Shown: positions 9,423 through 17,998 of the stretch, one piece after another
How the letters are laid out: the number at the start of each line of letters is the position of its first letter
Numbering within the stretch: position 1 is the stretch's first letter
DNA from: Ruegeria pomeroyi
GTDB lineage: Bacteria; Pseudomonadota; Alphaproteobacteria; Rhodobacterales; Rhodobacteraceae
Direction: 5' to 3'
NCBI RefSeq assembly: GCF_021405525.1
Contig: NZ_JAGQAG010000001.1
Coordinates: 3,038,001 to 3,102,000, forward strand
DNA length: 64,000 bases
Notes under the pieces: generated by a model
Told to the model about the DNA's origin: nothing
The model's input: the letters and a program-made list of their open reading frames with translations, nothing else
Databases searched by the model: none
Translations under genes and position numbers: made by a program

Positions 9423-10625
9423 TCAGTGCACGCTCTCGACCTTGTGGAAATCGAGCGCGCGGTCTTCGGGGGATGTCCTGATCGCCATCACCGTGCTGCG
9501 GTGACGCAGCGCGATGAACAGGACGCAGGCCAGGTACAGGCCGATCACGATCGAGCCGACCCACTGGATCTGGAGCCACTGGCTCTGGAACAGCAGGGTC
9601 AGCGCGAACAGCACGCCGACATTGCCCGCGATATAGACCGGGCGGCCCAGACGCTCGACCGTGATCGACAGGTTGTCGGTGTAAAGCCGGATCAGCGAGT
9701 CGAGCGAGTTGATGACAAAGGTGATGCCCACCACGATCATCGCCACATTGGTCAGCCCGGCGGTGCTGATCCCGTTCTCGTGATAGAAATAGAGAACCGA
9801 GAACCAGATCGCCAAGGGGATCGAGGGGAAGACCAGGAGCGCGATCAGCAATTGCCAGGTCTTCAGCCCGCCGACAAAGCGCGAGGTGAACTGACCGATC
9901 ATGATCGACCAGGCGAACCACCAGAACAGGTAGAAGGCGTGGTAATCGGTCAGCGGCAACACGAATTCCTGCAGGTTGCCGAAATAGGCACCCAAAAGCC
10001 CGAGGTTCTGGCCGACACCGCCCAGGCCCATGCCCGCGCTGGCCCACATGCCCAGGATCAGCGCCAGGAACAGAAAGGTCGAACCGACCGACAGCACGCG
10101 CACATATTTCAGATCGGTCGAGGAATAGGCCGCCGCCAGAATGGTCAGGAACACGATGACGTAGAAGGCGGGCACCACCGTCTCGCCATCGCCGATCTCG
10201 GGAATGTAGCCGGGCAGATAGATCAGGAACAGGCTGGCGGTAAAGGCACAGGTGCCGATGATGACGATGTTGTTGATCAGCTTCACCAGCGGGATCTCGA
10301 AAAATCCGACGCGCGGCTCGATCACGCAGAAATAGAAGGCGGTCAGAAAGTAGAAGGCCCAAATCAGAAAGCCCCAGAACCCGAACTCGATCGCCAGTGG
10401 GTTGGCAAAGGCATAGGCGGGCTCGTCTGCATAGCCGCCGAACTCGGCCAGCGGGAACATGATCAGCCCGACATCCAGACCGGAGGTGAACAGGATCGCG
10501 ATAAAGGTGAACAGATGCACCGGCGTCGGGCCGATACAGTCCACATCGCGCCATTTGATGACGCAAAAGGCCACCAGACCAAATGTCAGCAGCAGCCCGA
10601 AGCTCAAGATCGAATTCAGGATCAT
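9423..10625 (-). CDS. Compact BCCT-family transporter, probably choline
   Basis: This 400-residue membrane protein has about 11 hydrophobic segments. BCCT signatures are [21 protein letters not shown] (residues about 41-61) and the Trp-rich segment ([23 protein letters not shown], near 225-250). It is shorter than usual BCCT carriers (about 500-700 residues) and lacks their long charged tails. The glycine-rich motif reads G-L-D-V-G with Asp51, where betaine carriers such as BetP have G-M-G-I-G. Aspartate at this position is associated with choline specificity and proton coupling (BetT-like). It sits between betA and a divergent BetI-like regulator, with a TetR operator in the shared promoter. 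Confidence 0.85.
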   Translation of the reverse strand: MILNSILSFGLLLTFGLVAFCVIKWRDVDCIGPTPVHLFTFIAILFTSGLDVGLIMFPLAEFGGYADEPAYAFANPLAIEFGFWGFLIWAFYFLTAFYFCVIEPRVGFFEIPLVKLINNIVIIGTCAFTASLFLIYLPGYIPEIGDGETVVPAFYVIVFLTILAAAYSSTDLKYVRVLSVGSTFLFLALILGMWASAGMGLGGVGQNLGLLGAYFGNLQEFVLPLTDYHAFYLFWWFAWSIMIGQFTSRFVGGLKTWQLLIALLVFPSIPLAIWFSVLYFYHENGISTAGLTNVAMIVVGITFVINSLDSLIRLYTDNLSITVERLGRPVYIAGNVGVLFALTLLFQSQWLQIQWVGSIVIGLYLACVLFIALRHRSTVMAIRTSPEDRALDFHKVESVH

Positions 10626-10713
10626 GGTCCCTCCCTGGGGTCACGCCCGCCCTCTCCTCGGGGCCAGGTCGAATGATGCGGGAAACTAGCACAAAAACCT
10701 GATCAAAAGAACC

Positions 10714-10739
10714 AAAACTTGTATCACCATACAAGTTTT
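10714..10739. promoter_or_regulatory. TetR/BetI-type operator between BCCT and TetR genes
   Basis: Perfect 11-base arms AAAACTTGTAT (10714-10724) and ATACAAGTTTT (10729-10739) are separated by CACC. They lie in the 165-base divergent promoter, 89 bases from the BCCT start. A second perfect palindrome, ATTGGCCAAT, lies at 10773-10782 just before the TetR start codon. Both suit a dimeric TetR-family repressor that controls itself and the transporter. Confidence 0.7.
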
Positions 10740-10790
10740 TCGATAATCCTTTAAACTTGAACAGTTTGACCGATTGGCCAATATGGCCGC

Positions 10791-11372
10791 ATGAGACGCA
10801 AACGCATTCGGGATATCCGCAATGACGAGCTGGTCGCCGCCGCGATCCGGTCGTTGCATCAAAGGGGATTCGGCTCGGTCACCATGGCCGAGATCGCGGG
10901 CGAGGCCGGGGCATCGGCGGCGTCGATCAACTATTACTTCGGGTCCAAGGACCGGCTGATGGAAGAGACCATGCGCCGTCTGCTGTCGATCCTGCACACG
11001 GCATTGCTGACCCGACTGGCCGAGGCAAGGACACCGCGTCAGCGGCTGCTTGCGATTGTCGAGGCCAATTTCGACGACACGCTGTTCACGCCCGCGCAAT
11101 GTTCGGTCTGGGTGCAGTTCTGGGCCAATGCGCCCTATACCAACAGCCTGTCGCGGCTCCACCGGATCAACCGGGCGCGGGTGGCAAGCAACATCCGCCG
11201 GGAACTGCGGCAACTGGTGCCGGAACAGGGTCTGAACAGGGTGCAGACAACGATACAGGCCTATATGGACGGCATCTGGATCGAAGCGGCGCAGGGCGAC
11301 ACGATCCCCGATGCGGCATCGGCTCGGGCCGATGCGCGGGCCCTGACGGAGTTGTTACTGGACCGGCGGTGA
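10791..11372 (+). CDS. TetR-family regulator, BetI-like
   Basis: This 193-residue protein has an N-terminal TetR helix-turn-helix (VTMAEIAGEAGASAASINYYFGSKDRLMEETMRRLL, about residues 30-65). Its C-terminal ligand domain follows BetI (NFDDTLFTPAQCSVWVQFWANAPYTNSLSRLHRINRARVASNIRREL, then AYMDGIWIEAAQGD). BetI is the choline-responsive repressor of betaine synthesis genes. The gene is divergent from the BCCT transporter and a strong palindrome lies between them. A second, more typical BetI lies at 14313, so this cluster has two paralogous regulators. Its effector could be choline, betaine or a related compound. Confidence 0.85.
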   Translation: MRRKRIRDIRNDELVAAAIRSLHQRGFGSVTMAEIAGEAGASAASINYYFGSKDRLMEETMRRLLSILHTALLTRLAEARTPRQRLLAIVEANFDDTLFTPAQCSVWVQFWANAPYTNSLSRLHRINRARVASNIRRELRQLVPEQGLNRVQTTIQAYMDGIWIEAAQGDTIPDAASARADARALTELLLDRR

Positions 11373-11462
11373 CAGGCGCGCGCGTCATCTCAGGATTGCC
11401 GTTCCTTTCGCGCCCGAGGCCGATATGCTCATCGTGCCGCCAGATCAATGAGGAGTGCCATC

Positions 11463-12269
11463 ATGCGCCGCGATGAATTGACCAAGCGTTTTCGGGACCT
11501 GCACGTTCCGGGTGATCCTCTGGTGATGCCGAACCCGTGGGATATCGGGTCGGCCAAGGTCATGGCCGGTTTGGGCGCGCGGGCGCTGGCGACGACCTCG
11601 TCCGGACATGGGTTTACCCTGGGTCTGGCGGATGGCGGGCAGATCACGCGCGAGATCGCGCTGCGGCACGCGGCGGATATCTGCGCCGCTGTCGATGTGC
11701 CGGTGAACGGCGATTTCGAGAACGGGTTTGGCGACAGCCCCGACACCGTGGCCGAGACGGTGCGCCTGGCGGCGGAGGCGGGTTTGGCCGGGGTTTCGAT
11801 CGAGGATACCATGATGCCGTCCAAGGGGTCTTATTCCTACGATCTGGCCCTGGCCCGGATCGAGGCGGCGGTAGCCACCGCCCGCGAGGTGGATATCGTT
11901 CTGACGGCGCGCGCCGATGGCTGGCTGATGCAGAGCTATGATCAGGCCGAGGCCCTGCGCCGCTGCATCGCTTTTGCCCAGGCGGGCGCGGACGTGATCT
12001 ATGCCCCGCTTGTCGATGCAGATACCACCCGGGCGCTGGCCGATACCGGAACGCCGGTCAACCTGCTGGCGGCGGGGGAAATGCGGGATCTGACCGCCGA
12101 GCAGATGGGCGCGCTGGGGGTTTCCCGGATCTCGATCGGTGGCGGTTTGGCCCGGGTGACGCAACAGATCCTGCTGGACGGCACCCGCGCCATGCTGGAA
12201 CGCGGCGATTTCACCGTGCTGAAGGGTGCGGCGGGCGTGGTCGAGGTCGAAGCTTTGCTGAACGGGTAA
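11463..12269 (+). CDS. Isocitrate lyase/PEP mutase superfamily enzyme
   Basis: This 268-residue cytoplasmic TIM-barrel enzyme shows the superfamily pattern: PLVMPNPWDIGSAKVMAGLGARALATTSSG, DVPVNGDFENGFGDSP (Mg-binding acids), AGVSIEDTMM and VLTARADGWL. The usual K-K-C-G-H loop of isocitrate lyase is not seen, so it is more like the oxaloacetate decarboxylase or carboxyphosphonoenolpyruvate group. The start at 11463 has GAGGAG 8 bases upstream; the ATG at 11448 overlaps that site. It follows the TetR gene on the same strand after 90 bases. Its role in a choline region is not clear. Confidence 0.82.
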   Translation: MRRDELTKRFRDLHVPGDPLVMPNPWDIGSAKVMAGLGARALATTSSGHGFTLGLADGGQITREIALRHAADICAAVDVPVNGDFENGFGDSPDTVAETVRLAAEAGLAGVSIEDTMMPSKGSYSYDLALARIEAAVATAREVDIVLTARADGWLMQSYDQAEALRRCIAFAQAGADVIYAPLVDADTTRALADTGTPVNLLAAGEMRDLTAEQMGALGVSRISIGGGLARVTQQILLDGTRAMLERGDFTVLKGAAGVVEVEALLNG

Positions 12270-12290
12270 GACCGCCGGCGCGGCGGACAT

Positions 12291-12650
12291 TCAGCGGATA
12301 CGATAGACCTTCGACACGATGCGCCAACTGCCCTCGTGCAACAGCAGCGTGAGGAAATCGTCAAAGCGCATGCCGGCCCAATCGTTTTCGACATGGACCT
12401 GCGCGATGTCCCCCTGCACCGAAACAGAATTGATCGCCCAGAACGGATCGGTTTCCGCATCGGCCGCGTCCTCGCACATGGCGATGAACGCGTCGCGAGA
12501 ATTCCAGAGCAGCTCCCCTTCGTAATGGCCCACCTCGCTGGCCCGGTCGAAGAATATCCGCTCCAGCGCGGGCCGGTCGCCACGGGTCATCGCCATCACG
12601 TAGGTTTCGACAAGCGCGGCCAGCTCGGCGATGTGATCTGATTTGGTCAT
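12291..12650 (-). CDS. NTF2-like / putative lumazine-binding domain protein
   Basis: This 119-residue protein has the cone-like alpha+beta NTF2 pattern: an N-terminal helix (ELAALVETYVMAMTRGDRPALERIFFD), a middle segment NSRDAFIAMCEDAA and beta strands ending with SWRIVSKVYRIR. Members of this group are small ligand-binding or enzyme proteins of unknown substrate. It has no signal peptide. It is convergent with the ICL/PEPM gene (21 bases apart) and downstream of betC on the same strand after a 157-base gap, so it may be a separate transcription unit. Confidence 0.75.
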   Translation of the reverse strand: MTKSDHIAELAALVETYVMAMTRGDRPALERIFFDRASEVGHYEGELLWNSRDAFIAMCEDAADAETDPFWAINSVSVQGDIAQVHVENDWAGMRFDDFLTLLLHEGSWRIVSKVYRIR

Positions 12651-12807
12651 GATCCCCTCTCTTTTGGAATGAGAGTGTAGCCGATCATAGCCTGATTTGA
12701 ATGTGCGAAGCGAACGGGTTGAGCGCTGGAAAACCGCCTGTCACGGCGTGGAAAAATGGGGGTCACGATCAATTCCGTCGCTGCCAGAGTACCATCAGGG
12801 GAAACAG

Positions 12808-14316
12808 CTACTCCCCCCTCGGGAACCTCTGGCTTTCCTCCAGATTATCAAGGTTCATGTGGTTACGCATGTAGCGTTCCGAGGCTTTTTGCAGCGGCTG
12901 GTAATCCCAGGGGTAATAGCCGCCCTGACGCAGCGCCTCGTAGACCACCCAGCGGCGGGCCTGGCTGGCGCGCACCTCGGCATCGAAACGGTCAAGATCC
13001 CAACGGGCCTGGGATTTGGCGCGCAGGCTCTGCATCGTGCCCTGATGATCGGGGTGGTCGGCGAGGTTGGTCATCTCATGCGGATCGGCGTCCAGATCGA
13101 AAAGCTGGTCGGGGTCGAGCGCGCAGCGGTTGTACTTCCACTTGCCATAGCGCATCGAAACGAGCGGCGCATAAGAGGCCTCGGCTGCGTATTCCATCAG
13201 CACCGGCGCCGTGCGCTCGGTGCCGTTGGCCAGCGGCACAAGGCTGGTGCCATCGGTCCAGGGTGCGATCTCGGCCATGTCGACACCGGCCAGTTCGCCC
13301 AGCGTCGGCGTCACGTCGATGGTCGAGACCGGCGTGTCGATGCGCCCCGGGGCCATGCCCGGCGCGGCCACCATCAGCGGTACCCGGGCGGAGCCTTCGT
13401 AGAAGTTCATCTTGAACCACAGCCCGCGCTCGCCCAGCATGTCGCCGTGATCGGAGACAAAGAGGATGATCGCCTCTTGCCGGGTGGTTTCCAGCACTTC
13501 GAGGATCTGACCCACCTTGTCGTCGAGATAGGAGATATTGGCGAAATAGGCGCGGCGCGACTTGCGGATGTCGTCCTCGGTGATGTCGAAATTGCGCCAG
13601 TCATTGGCATCGAAGATGCGCTTGGCGTGCGGATCGTGATTGTCGTAACCCAGATCGCCCACCTCTGGCAGCAGGTGCTCGCACTCCTCGTAGAGGTCCC
13701 AGTATTTGCGCCGCGCCACATAGGGGTCATGCGGATGGGTGAAGCTGACGGTGACGCACCAGGGGCGGCCATCCTTGCCGCGCGCCAGATCGTAGAGCTT
13801 GGCCTTGGCGTGATGAGCGACCTCGTCGTCATATTCCATCTGGTTGGTGATCTCGGCCACGCCCGCGCCGGTGACCGAGCCCATGTTGTGATACCACCAG
13901 TCGATGCGCTCGCCCGGCTTGCGATAATCGGGCGTCCAGCCGAAATCGGCCGGGTAGATATCGGTGGTCAGCCGCTCCTCGAACCCGTGCAGCTGGTCGG
14001 GGCCGACGAAATGCATCTTGCCCGACAGGCAGGTGTAATAGCCCGCGCGGCGCAGGTGATGGGCATAGGTCGGGATATCGCTGCGGAACTCGGCGGCGTT
14101 GTCATAGACCCCGGTGCGCGACGGCAACTGGCCGGACATGAAACTGGCCCGCCCCGGCGCGCAAAGCGGGCTGGCGGTATAGGCCTTGGCGAACCGGGTC
14201 GAGCGCGCCGCCAGCCGTTTCAGGTTGGGCGCATGCAGCCAGTCGGCGGGACCATCGGGAAAGAGGGTACCGTTGAGCTGATCCACCATCAGGATCAGGA
14301 TATTGGGTTGGGTCAT
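12808..14316 (-). CDS. betC: Choline-sulfatase
   Basis: This 502-residue sulfatase releases choline and sulfate from choline-O-sulfate in the cytoplasm. It begins MTQPNILILMVDQLNG with metal-binding Asp12. The modified cysteine is Cys52 in SPLCAPGRASFMSG, converted to formylglycine in this family. Choline-sulfatase specific features are KMHFVGPDQLHGFEERLTTDIYP and the C-terminal YEALRQGGYYPWDYQPLQKASERY, in which the tail helps shape the active site. Its ATG overlaps the betI stop (ATGA), so the two are translationally coupled. It feeds choline to BetA at 7682. No sulfate exporter is adjacent. Confidence 0.95.
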   Translation of the reverse strand: MTQPNILILMVDQLNGTLFPDGPADWLHAPNLKRLAARSTRFAKAYTASPLCAPGRASFMSGQLPSRTGVYDNAAEFRSDIPTYAHHLRRAGYYTCLSGKMHFVGPDQLHGFEERLTTDIYPADFGWTPDYRKPGERIDWWYHNMGSVTGAGVAEITNQMEYDDEVAHHAKAKLYDLARGKDGRPWCVTVSFTHPHDPYVARRKYWDLYEECEHLLPEVGDLGYDNHDPHAKRIFDANDWRNFDITEDDIRKSRRAYFANISYLDDKVGQILEVLETTRQEAIILFVSDHGDMLGERGLWFKMNFYEGSARVPLMVAAPGMAPGRIDTPVSTIDVTPTLGELAGVDMAEIAPWTDGTSLVPLANGTERTAPVLMEYAAEASYAPLVSMRYGKWKYNRCALDPDQLFDLDADPHEMTNLADHPDHQGTMQSLRAKSQARWDLDRFDAEVRASQARRWVVYEALRQGGYYPWDYQPLQKASERYMRNHMNLDNLEESQRFPRGE

Positions 14317-14885
14317 CTACCAGCCTCGATCAGGGTATCAAGAACACGCAAAGCATGGGCGCAGGCCAAATCGGGTTCTCCGGGTGCGCCCAACGCCGCC
14401 TGGATGTAGAGCCCGTCGATCAGCGCCCGGATATCACTGGCCACCTCGCCCGGATTGCGCACCACCGGACGCAGGGCATGAACCAGGTTGGAATACAGCC
14501 GCGCCTGATAGATGCGCCACAGGCGCAGCGCGTCGTCATTGGTCTGCGACAACACGTAGAAGGTCATCCATGCCGCGATCACATCCGGGGTGAAACAGGA
14601 ATGCGCGAAACAAGCCCGCACAATGGCTTGCGGCCGGTCGGCTGGCGTGCTGGCCTTCATCTCGGCCCGCGCCTCGTCGCCGAACTCGGTCAGGATATGA
14701 CGCATGGCGGCCAGAAAGATCTGGTCCTTGCCACCGAAATAGTGATGCGCCAGCGCGCTCGACATGCCCGCCCGGCGGGCGATCTGGCTGACGGTGACAT
14801 CGAGGCTTTTCTGCACGCCCAGTTCTGCTATCGTCGCCTTGACGATCGCATCGCGCCTGATCGGTTCCATTCCGATTTTCGGCAT
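14313..14885 (-). CDS. betI: BetI, choline-responsive TetR repressor
   Basis: This 190-residue protein matches BetI along its length: MPKIGMEPIRRDAIVKATI, the helix-turn-helix DVTVSQIARRAGMSSALAHHYFGGKDQIF at about 28-56, then FAHSCFTPDVIAAWMTFYVLSQTNDDALRLWRIYQARLYSNL and DGLYIQAALG. BetI represses bet genes until choline is present. The betC start overlaps its stop by 4 bases. A palindrome at 14932-14945, with the ATTGA/TCAAT arms of known BetI operators, lies 47 bases upstream of its start. It is one of two BetI-type regulators here. Confidence 0.93.
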   Translation of the reverse strand: MPKIGMEPIRRDAIVKATIAELGVQKSLDVTVSQIARRAGMSSALAHHYFGGKDQIFLAAMRHILTEFGDEARAEMKASTPADRPQAIVRACFAHSCFTPDVIAAWMTFYVLSQTNDDALRLWRIYQARLYSNLVHALRPVVRNPGEVASDIRALIDGLYIQAALGAPGEPDLACAHALRVLDTLIEAGR

Positions 14886-14931
14886 GCCCTCTCCCCAGCG
14901 CCATTGGTTTTGAAAACGCTAGGGAATATTT

Positions 14932-14945
14932 ATTGACGCGTCAAT
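14932..14945. promoter_or_regulatory. BetI operator upstream of betI-betC
   Basis: ATTGACGCGTCAAT is a perfect 14-base palindrome, flanked by TATTT on the left and CAATC on the right. It resembles the ATTGA...TCAAT core of the Escherichia coli betI-betT operator. It lies upstream of betI and just touches the end of the DUF1036 gene, which is on the same strand. Confidence 0.75.
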
Positions 14946-15358
14946 CAATCATCGGCAGGTCGAACCAGAGGTGACAGGTCTAACCGGAAACCGGTCGCCG
15001 TGGGGCCGGTATCAACCTCGCGAAACAAGTTGGTGACAAGGTCGCGTTCCCGACAGTTTTCGGCGCCGACAATGTCAAAGACACCCTGCTTGACGCAAAA
15101 GGCGATGTCATGGTGGTCAAACGCCCACCCCTCGGCCAGCGCAGTCACGTAATAATGGCGATTGGTCAGATCACCCTCCAGCACGGTCTGGCATTGATCC
15201 GGTGCGAACACATACCAACCCTGGCTGATCCAGTCCCCGGGACCACGAAAGGCGAGCGCAACAGATTGCGTAACCGGCGTATCGTTGCAGATCTGGAACC
15301 CGGCCTGCACCACACCGGGCGCGAACAAAAGACAGATTATGGCCGCAGCGCCTCTCAT
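14945..15358 (-). CDS. DUF1036 secreted protein
   Basis: This 137-residue protein has a clear signal peptide (MRGAAAIICLLFAPGVVQAG, cleavage near residue 19). The mature domain begins FQICNDTPVTQSVALAFRG and continues GWYVFAPDQCQTVLEGDLTNRHYYVTAL, matching DUF1036, a family of small periplasmic proteins with conserved cysteines. Function is unknown. The start at 15358 gives the signal peptide directly; the longer open frame upstream belongs to the region coding for the DMT transporter. It lies 35 bases downstream of that transporter on the same strand, and its stop touches the BetI operator. Confidence 0.82.
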   Translation of the reverse strand: MRGAAAIICLLFAPGVVQAGFQICNDTPVTQSVALAFRGPGDWISQGWYVFAPDQCQTVLEGDLTNRHYYVTALAEGWAFDHHDIAFCVKQGVFDIVGAENCRERDLVTNLFREVDTGPTATGFRLDLSPLVRPADD

Positions 15359-15393
15359 GCGATTTCCCTTTGATGCGCGCCCCTTCAAACGGA

Positions 15394-16320
15394 TCACAGC
15401 TTCGGTGCAATGCTGGGCGGGGTGATCGGGCGCCGCTTCAGCACCGCCTCGCGCCAGGTGATGAAACTGACCGAGGCGAGGATCAAAGTGCCGCCGGCAA
15501 CCACCCAGATATCGACCCCCTCGCCAAAGACCAGCGCGCCCAGCAAGGTGGCCCAGATCAGTTGCAGGAAGGTGACCGGCTGGGTCACCGCCACCGGTGC
15601 CGCCTTGAGCGCCAGCGTCATGAAGTAATGCCCGGCAGTGGCGAAACTGGCGATGGCGAACAGAACCCCCAGCTGTTGCCAGCTGGGGGTCTGCCAAACC
15701 GCCACCGCAAAGGGGATCATCGCCACCGTGACCCAGATCGACAGATGCGCCACCACCACGGCGGGGCTGAGATCCTCGACCGCCGCCTTGGCCAGCAGAT
15801 AAGAGCCGCCCAGCGTCAGCGTGGTCCCGAGCATCGCCAGATGACCGGGCGAGATCTCGCGAAAGCCGGGGCGCAGGATGATCGCGGCGCCGATCAGCGC
15901 CACGAAGATGGCGGTGATCCGTCGCGCCGCCAGCGTCTCGCCCAGGAACAGGGCGGCGCCGAGGCTGACATAGACCGGGGTGAGATAGTTCATCGCGGTG
16001 ACCTCGGCCAGCGGGATCCGGGTCATGGCAAAGAACCACAGCATCACCCCCACCGCATGGATGGCCCCGCGCAAGCCGAACATGGTCCAGTGGCGCCGGG
16101 TCAGCCGCGCCGCCAGCAGGCTGCGCAGCGCAGGAAGCACAAAGACGATGCCCAGCAGATAGCGCAGAAAGGCCGACTGGATCGGGTGCATGCCCTGCCC
16201 CATCGACTTGACCAGCGCGGTCATCACCACAAAGGACAGGCCCGCCGCAAGCATCCAGAGGATGCCGGCCAGCGGGCGGGAGTCTGGGGTCTCGGGCAGA
16301 GGCATATCAGGGTTGAACAC
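15394..16320 (-). CDS. EamA/DMT-superfamily membrane transporter
   Basis: This 308-residue inner-membrane protein has about ten hydrophobic segments arranged as two EamA repeats. The first repeat has FVVMTALVKSMGQ and MTRIPLAEVTAMNYLTPVYVSLGAALFLGE; the second has MTLALKAAPVAVTQPVTFLQLIWATLLGALVFGE. The paired GE-containing segment in each half is typical of the family. Such proteins export metabolites or amino acids, but the substrate cannot be told from sequence. It probably shares a message with the DUF1036 gene. An alternative ATG five codons in (16305) is possible. Confidence 0.87.
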   Translation of the reverse strand: MFNPDMPLPETPDSRPLAGILWMLAAGLSFVVMTALVKSMGQGMHPIQSAFLRYLLGIVFVLPALRSLLAARLTRRHWTMFGLRGAIHAVGVMLWFFAMTRIPLAEVTAMNYLTPVYVSLGAALFLGETLAARRITAIFVALIGAAIILRPGFREISPGHLAMLGTTLTLGGSYLLAKAAVEDLSPAVVVAHLSIWVTVAMIPFAVAVWQTPSWQQLGVLFAIASFATAGHYFMTLALKAAPVAVTQPVTFLQLIWATLLGALVFGEGVDIWVVAGGTLILASVSFITWREAVLKRRPITPPSIAPKL

Positions 16321-16373
16321 CCATTCCGGCGTCGGGGCAACCCTTCACATGCGAACGACCCGCGATTGCCCAG

Positions 16374-16985
16374 TCACATCAGCAGCAGCTTGGCTGCGAT
16401 GGTCCACATGGTCAGGGCGATCACCGTGTCGAGCACCTGCCAGGCGCGGGGGCGGGCAAAGACCGGCGCGAGCAGGCGTGCCCCGTAGCCAAGCGAGAAG
16501 AAGAAGGTGAAGCTGGCCAGAACAGCGCCGAGCCCAAAGCCGAGCCTGTCGCCATATTGCGCCGAGATCGAGCCGATCAGCACCACGGTATCCAGATAGA
16601 CATGCGGGTTGAGCCAGGTAAAGGCCAGCACCGTCAGCAGCACCGGACGCAGGGCGGCTCCGCCGCCGCTGCGGGCGTCGTCGCCGGTCATCAGCGCCTC
16701 GGTCTTGGTCAGCGCCGCAAACAGGCTGCGCGCGCCGTACCAGATCAGGAAGGCCGCCCCGCCATAGCGCATCAGCGGCTCGAACCACGGCATGGCCGTG
16801 GCCAGCCCTCCGAACCCGGCCACGCCTGCGGTGATCAGCACCGCGTCCGACAGCGCACAGGTCAGGCAGACAGCAAAGACATGCTGACGCCGCAGCCCCT
16901 GCCGCAGGACAAAGGCGTTCTGCGCCCCGATCGCAAGGATCAGGCCGAAACCAAGGGCAAAGCCGGCGACAATGGCAGAGGACAT
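16374..16985 (-). CDS. LysE/ArgO-family amino-acid exporter
   Basis: This 203-residue membrane protein has about six hydrophobic segments and the LysE signature near the N-terminus (GFGLILAIGAQNAFVLRQGLRR, residues about 10-32), followed by CALSDAVLITAGVAG and TWLNPHVYLDTVVLIG. LysE/ArgO proteins export lysine or arginine when the cell has too much. The start at 16985 matches the family; a longer frame begins upstream but lacks this match. An ArgP/LysG-type activator is divergent, with an inverted repeat between them, which is the classic exporter-regulator pairing. Confidence 0.9.
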   Translation of the reverse strand: MSSAIVAGFALGFGLILAIGAQNAFVLRQGLRRQHVFAVCLTCALSDAVLITAGVAGFGGLATAMPWFEPLMRYGGAAFLIWYGARSLFAALTKTEALMTGDDARSGGGAALRPVLLTVLAFTWLNPHVYLDTVVLIGSISAQYGDRLGFGLGAVLASFTFFFSLGYGARLLAPVFARPRAWQVLDTVIALTMWTIAAKLLLM

Positions 16986-17036
16986 GGGGCGGATTCCCGT
17001 AAGGTTGCCGGGTTTGACTAGAGAGCGGCGCAAGTT

Positions 17037-17067
17037 TAATCCAGTTAAAGATTGTTAGCCTGGATTA
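17037..17067. promoter_or_regulatory. ArgP/LysG-type operator
   Basis: Perfect 8-base arms TAATCCAG (17037-17044) and CTGGATTA (17060-17067) are separated by 15 bases in the 91-base gap between lysE and argP. The spacing and location suit a LysR-family dimer site controlling the exporter. It lies just upstream of the argP start at 17077. Confidence 0.65.
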
Positions 17068-17076
17068 GGATTTCTA

Positions 17077-17961
17077 ATGCAGTTCGACCCGCAACAGCTT
17101 GCCGCGCTGGCCGCCATCCTGCGGCTGGGCAGTTTCGAGGCCGCAGCCGGGGCGCTGTCGGTGACGCCATCGGCGGTGTCCCAGCGCATTCGCGCGTTGG
17201 AGGAGAAAGTGGGGCTGGCACTGATCCAGCGCGGTCCACCCGCAACGGGCACAGCCGCCGGTCTGCGACTTGCGCGACATGCCGAGGATGTCGGTTTGCT
17301 GGAGGCGCAAGTCAGCCGCGACCTTGCGCTTGACCAAGGCTCCGGGCCGGTAAGGGTCAGGATCGCGGTCAATGCGGATAGCCTTGCCACCTGGTTTCTG
17401 GAGGCGATGTTTGGCGTCAAGGGCGTGTTGTTCGATCTGGTTATCGACGATCAGGACCATTCCGCCGAGTGGCTGCGGCGCGGCGAGGTCGCCGCCGCGA
17501 TCACGGCTCATGGCAAGCCGGTGCCAGGCTGCGACGCGCACCCTCTGGGCGCGTTGCGCTACATCGCAACAGCCAGCCCCGCCTTTGTGCAGCAGTGGTT
17601 TCCCGAGGGTGTCACGGTGCAGGCGCTGTCGCGCGCGCCCTGCCTGACCTTCAACGCCAAGGATCAGCTGCAACTGCGCTGGATCGAGGCGCAGACCGGG
17701 AGGCAGCTGGCGCCCCCGACACATTTCCTGCCCTCCTCGCAGGGCTTCGTTGACGCCGCGCTGGCAGCTATGGGGTGGGGAATGAACCCTCGCGCCCTGA
17801 TCCGGGCCCATGTCGACCACGGCGATCTGGTTCCTCTCATTCCGCACAGACCGCTGGATGTACCGCTGACCTGGCAGGTGAGCCGGGTGCTGACACCGGC
17901 GCTCGCCCCGCTGACCCGAGCGGTGCGGCGGGCCGCGAGCCTGGGCTTGATCGCTGCTTGA
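17077..17961 (+). CDS. ArgP/LysG-type LysR regulator
   Basis: This 294-residue LysR protein has the N-terminal winged helix (MQFDPQQLAALAAILRLGSFEAAA, then SAVSQRIRALEEKVGLALIQR). The effector domain starts near residue 90 (VRVRIAVNADSLATWFL), and this NADSLATWF motif is characteristic of ArgP/LysG activators that sense lysine and arginine. It is divergent from the LysE exporter and probably activates it when basic amino acids build up. The nitroreductase gene follows after 37 bases on the same strand and could be read through. Confidence 0.9.
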   Translation: MQFDPQQLAALAAILRLGSFEAAAGALSVTPSAVSQRIRALEEKVGLALIQRGPPATGTAAGLRLARHAEDVGLLEAQVSRDLALDQGSGPVRVRIAVNADSLATWFLEAMFGVKGVLFDLVIDDQDHSAEWLRRGEVAAAITAHGKPVPGCDAHPLGALRYIATASPAFVQQWFPEGVTVQALSRAPCLTFNAKDQLQLRWIEAQTGRQLAPPTHFLPSSQGFVDAALAAMGWGMNPRALIRAHVDHGDLVPLIPHRPLDVPLTWQVSRVLTPALAPLTRAVRRAASLGLIAA

Positions 17962-17998
17962 ACGCGGCTGATAAAGAGGCAACCGAGAAGGAGAAGCC

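Noticed and set aside
7619-9481. A 620-codon open frame antisense to betA
   Set aside because: Its sequence has no recognisable motif and betA is well supported by FAD and GMC signatures.
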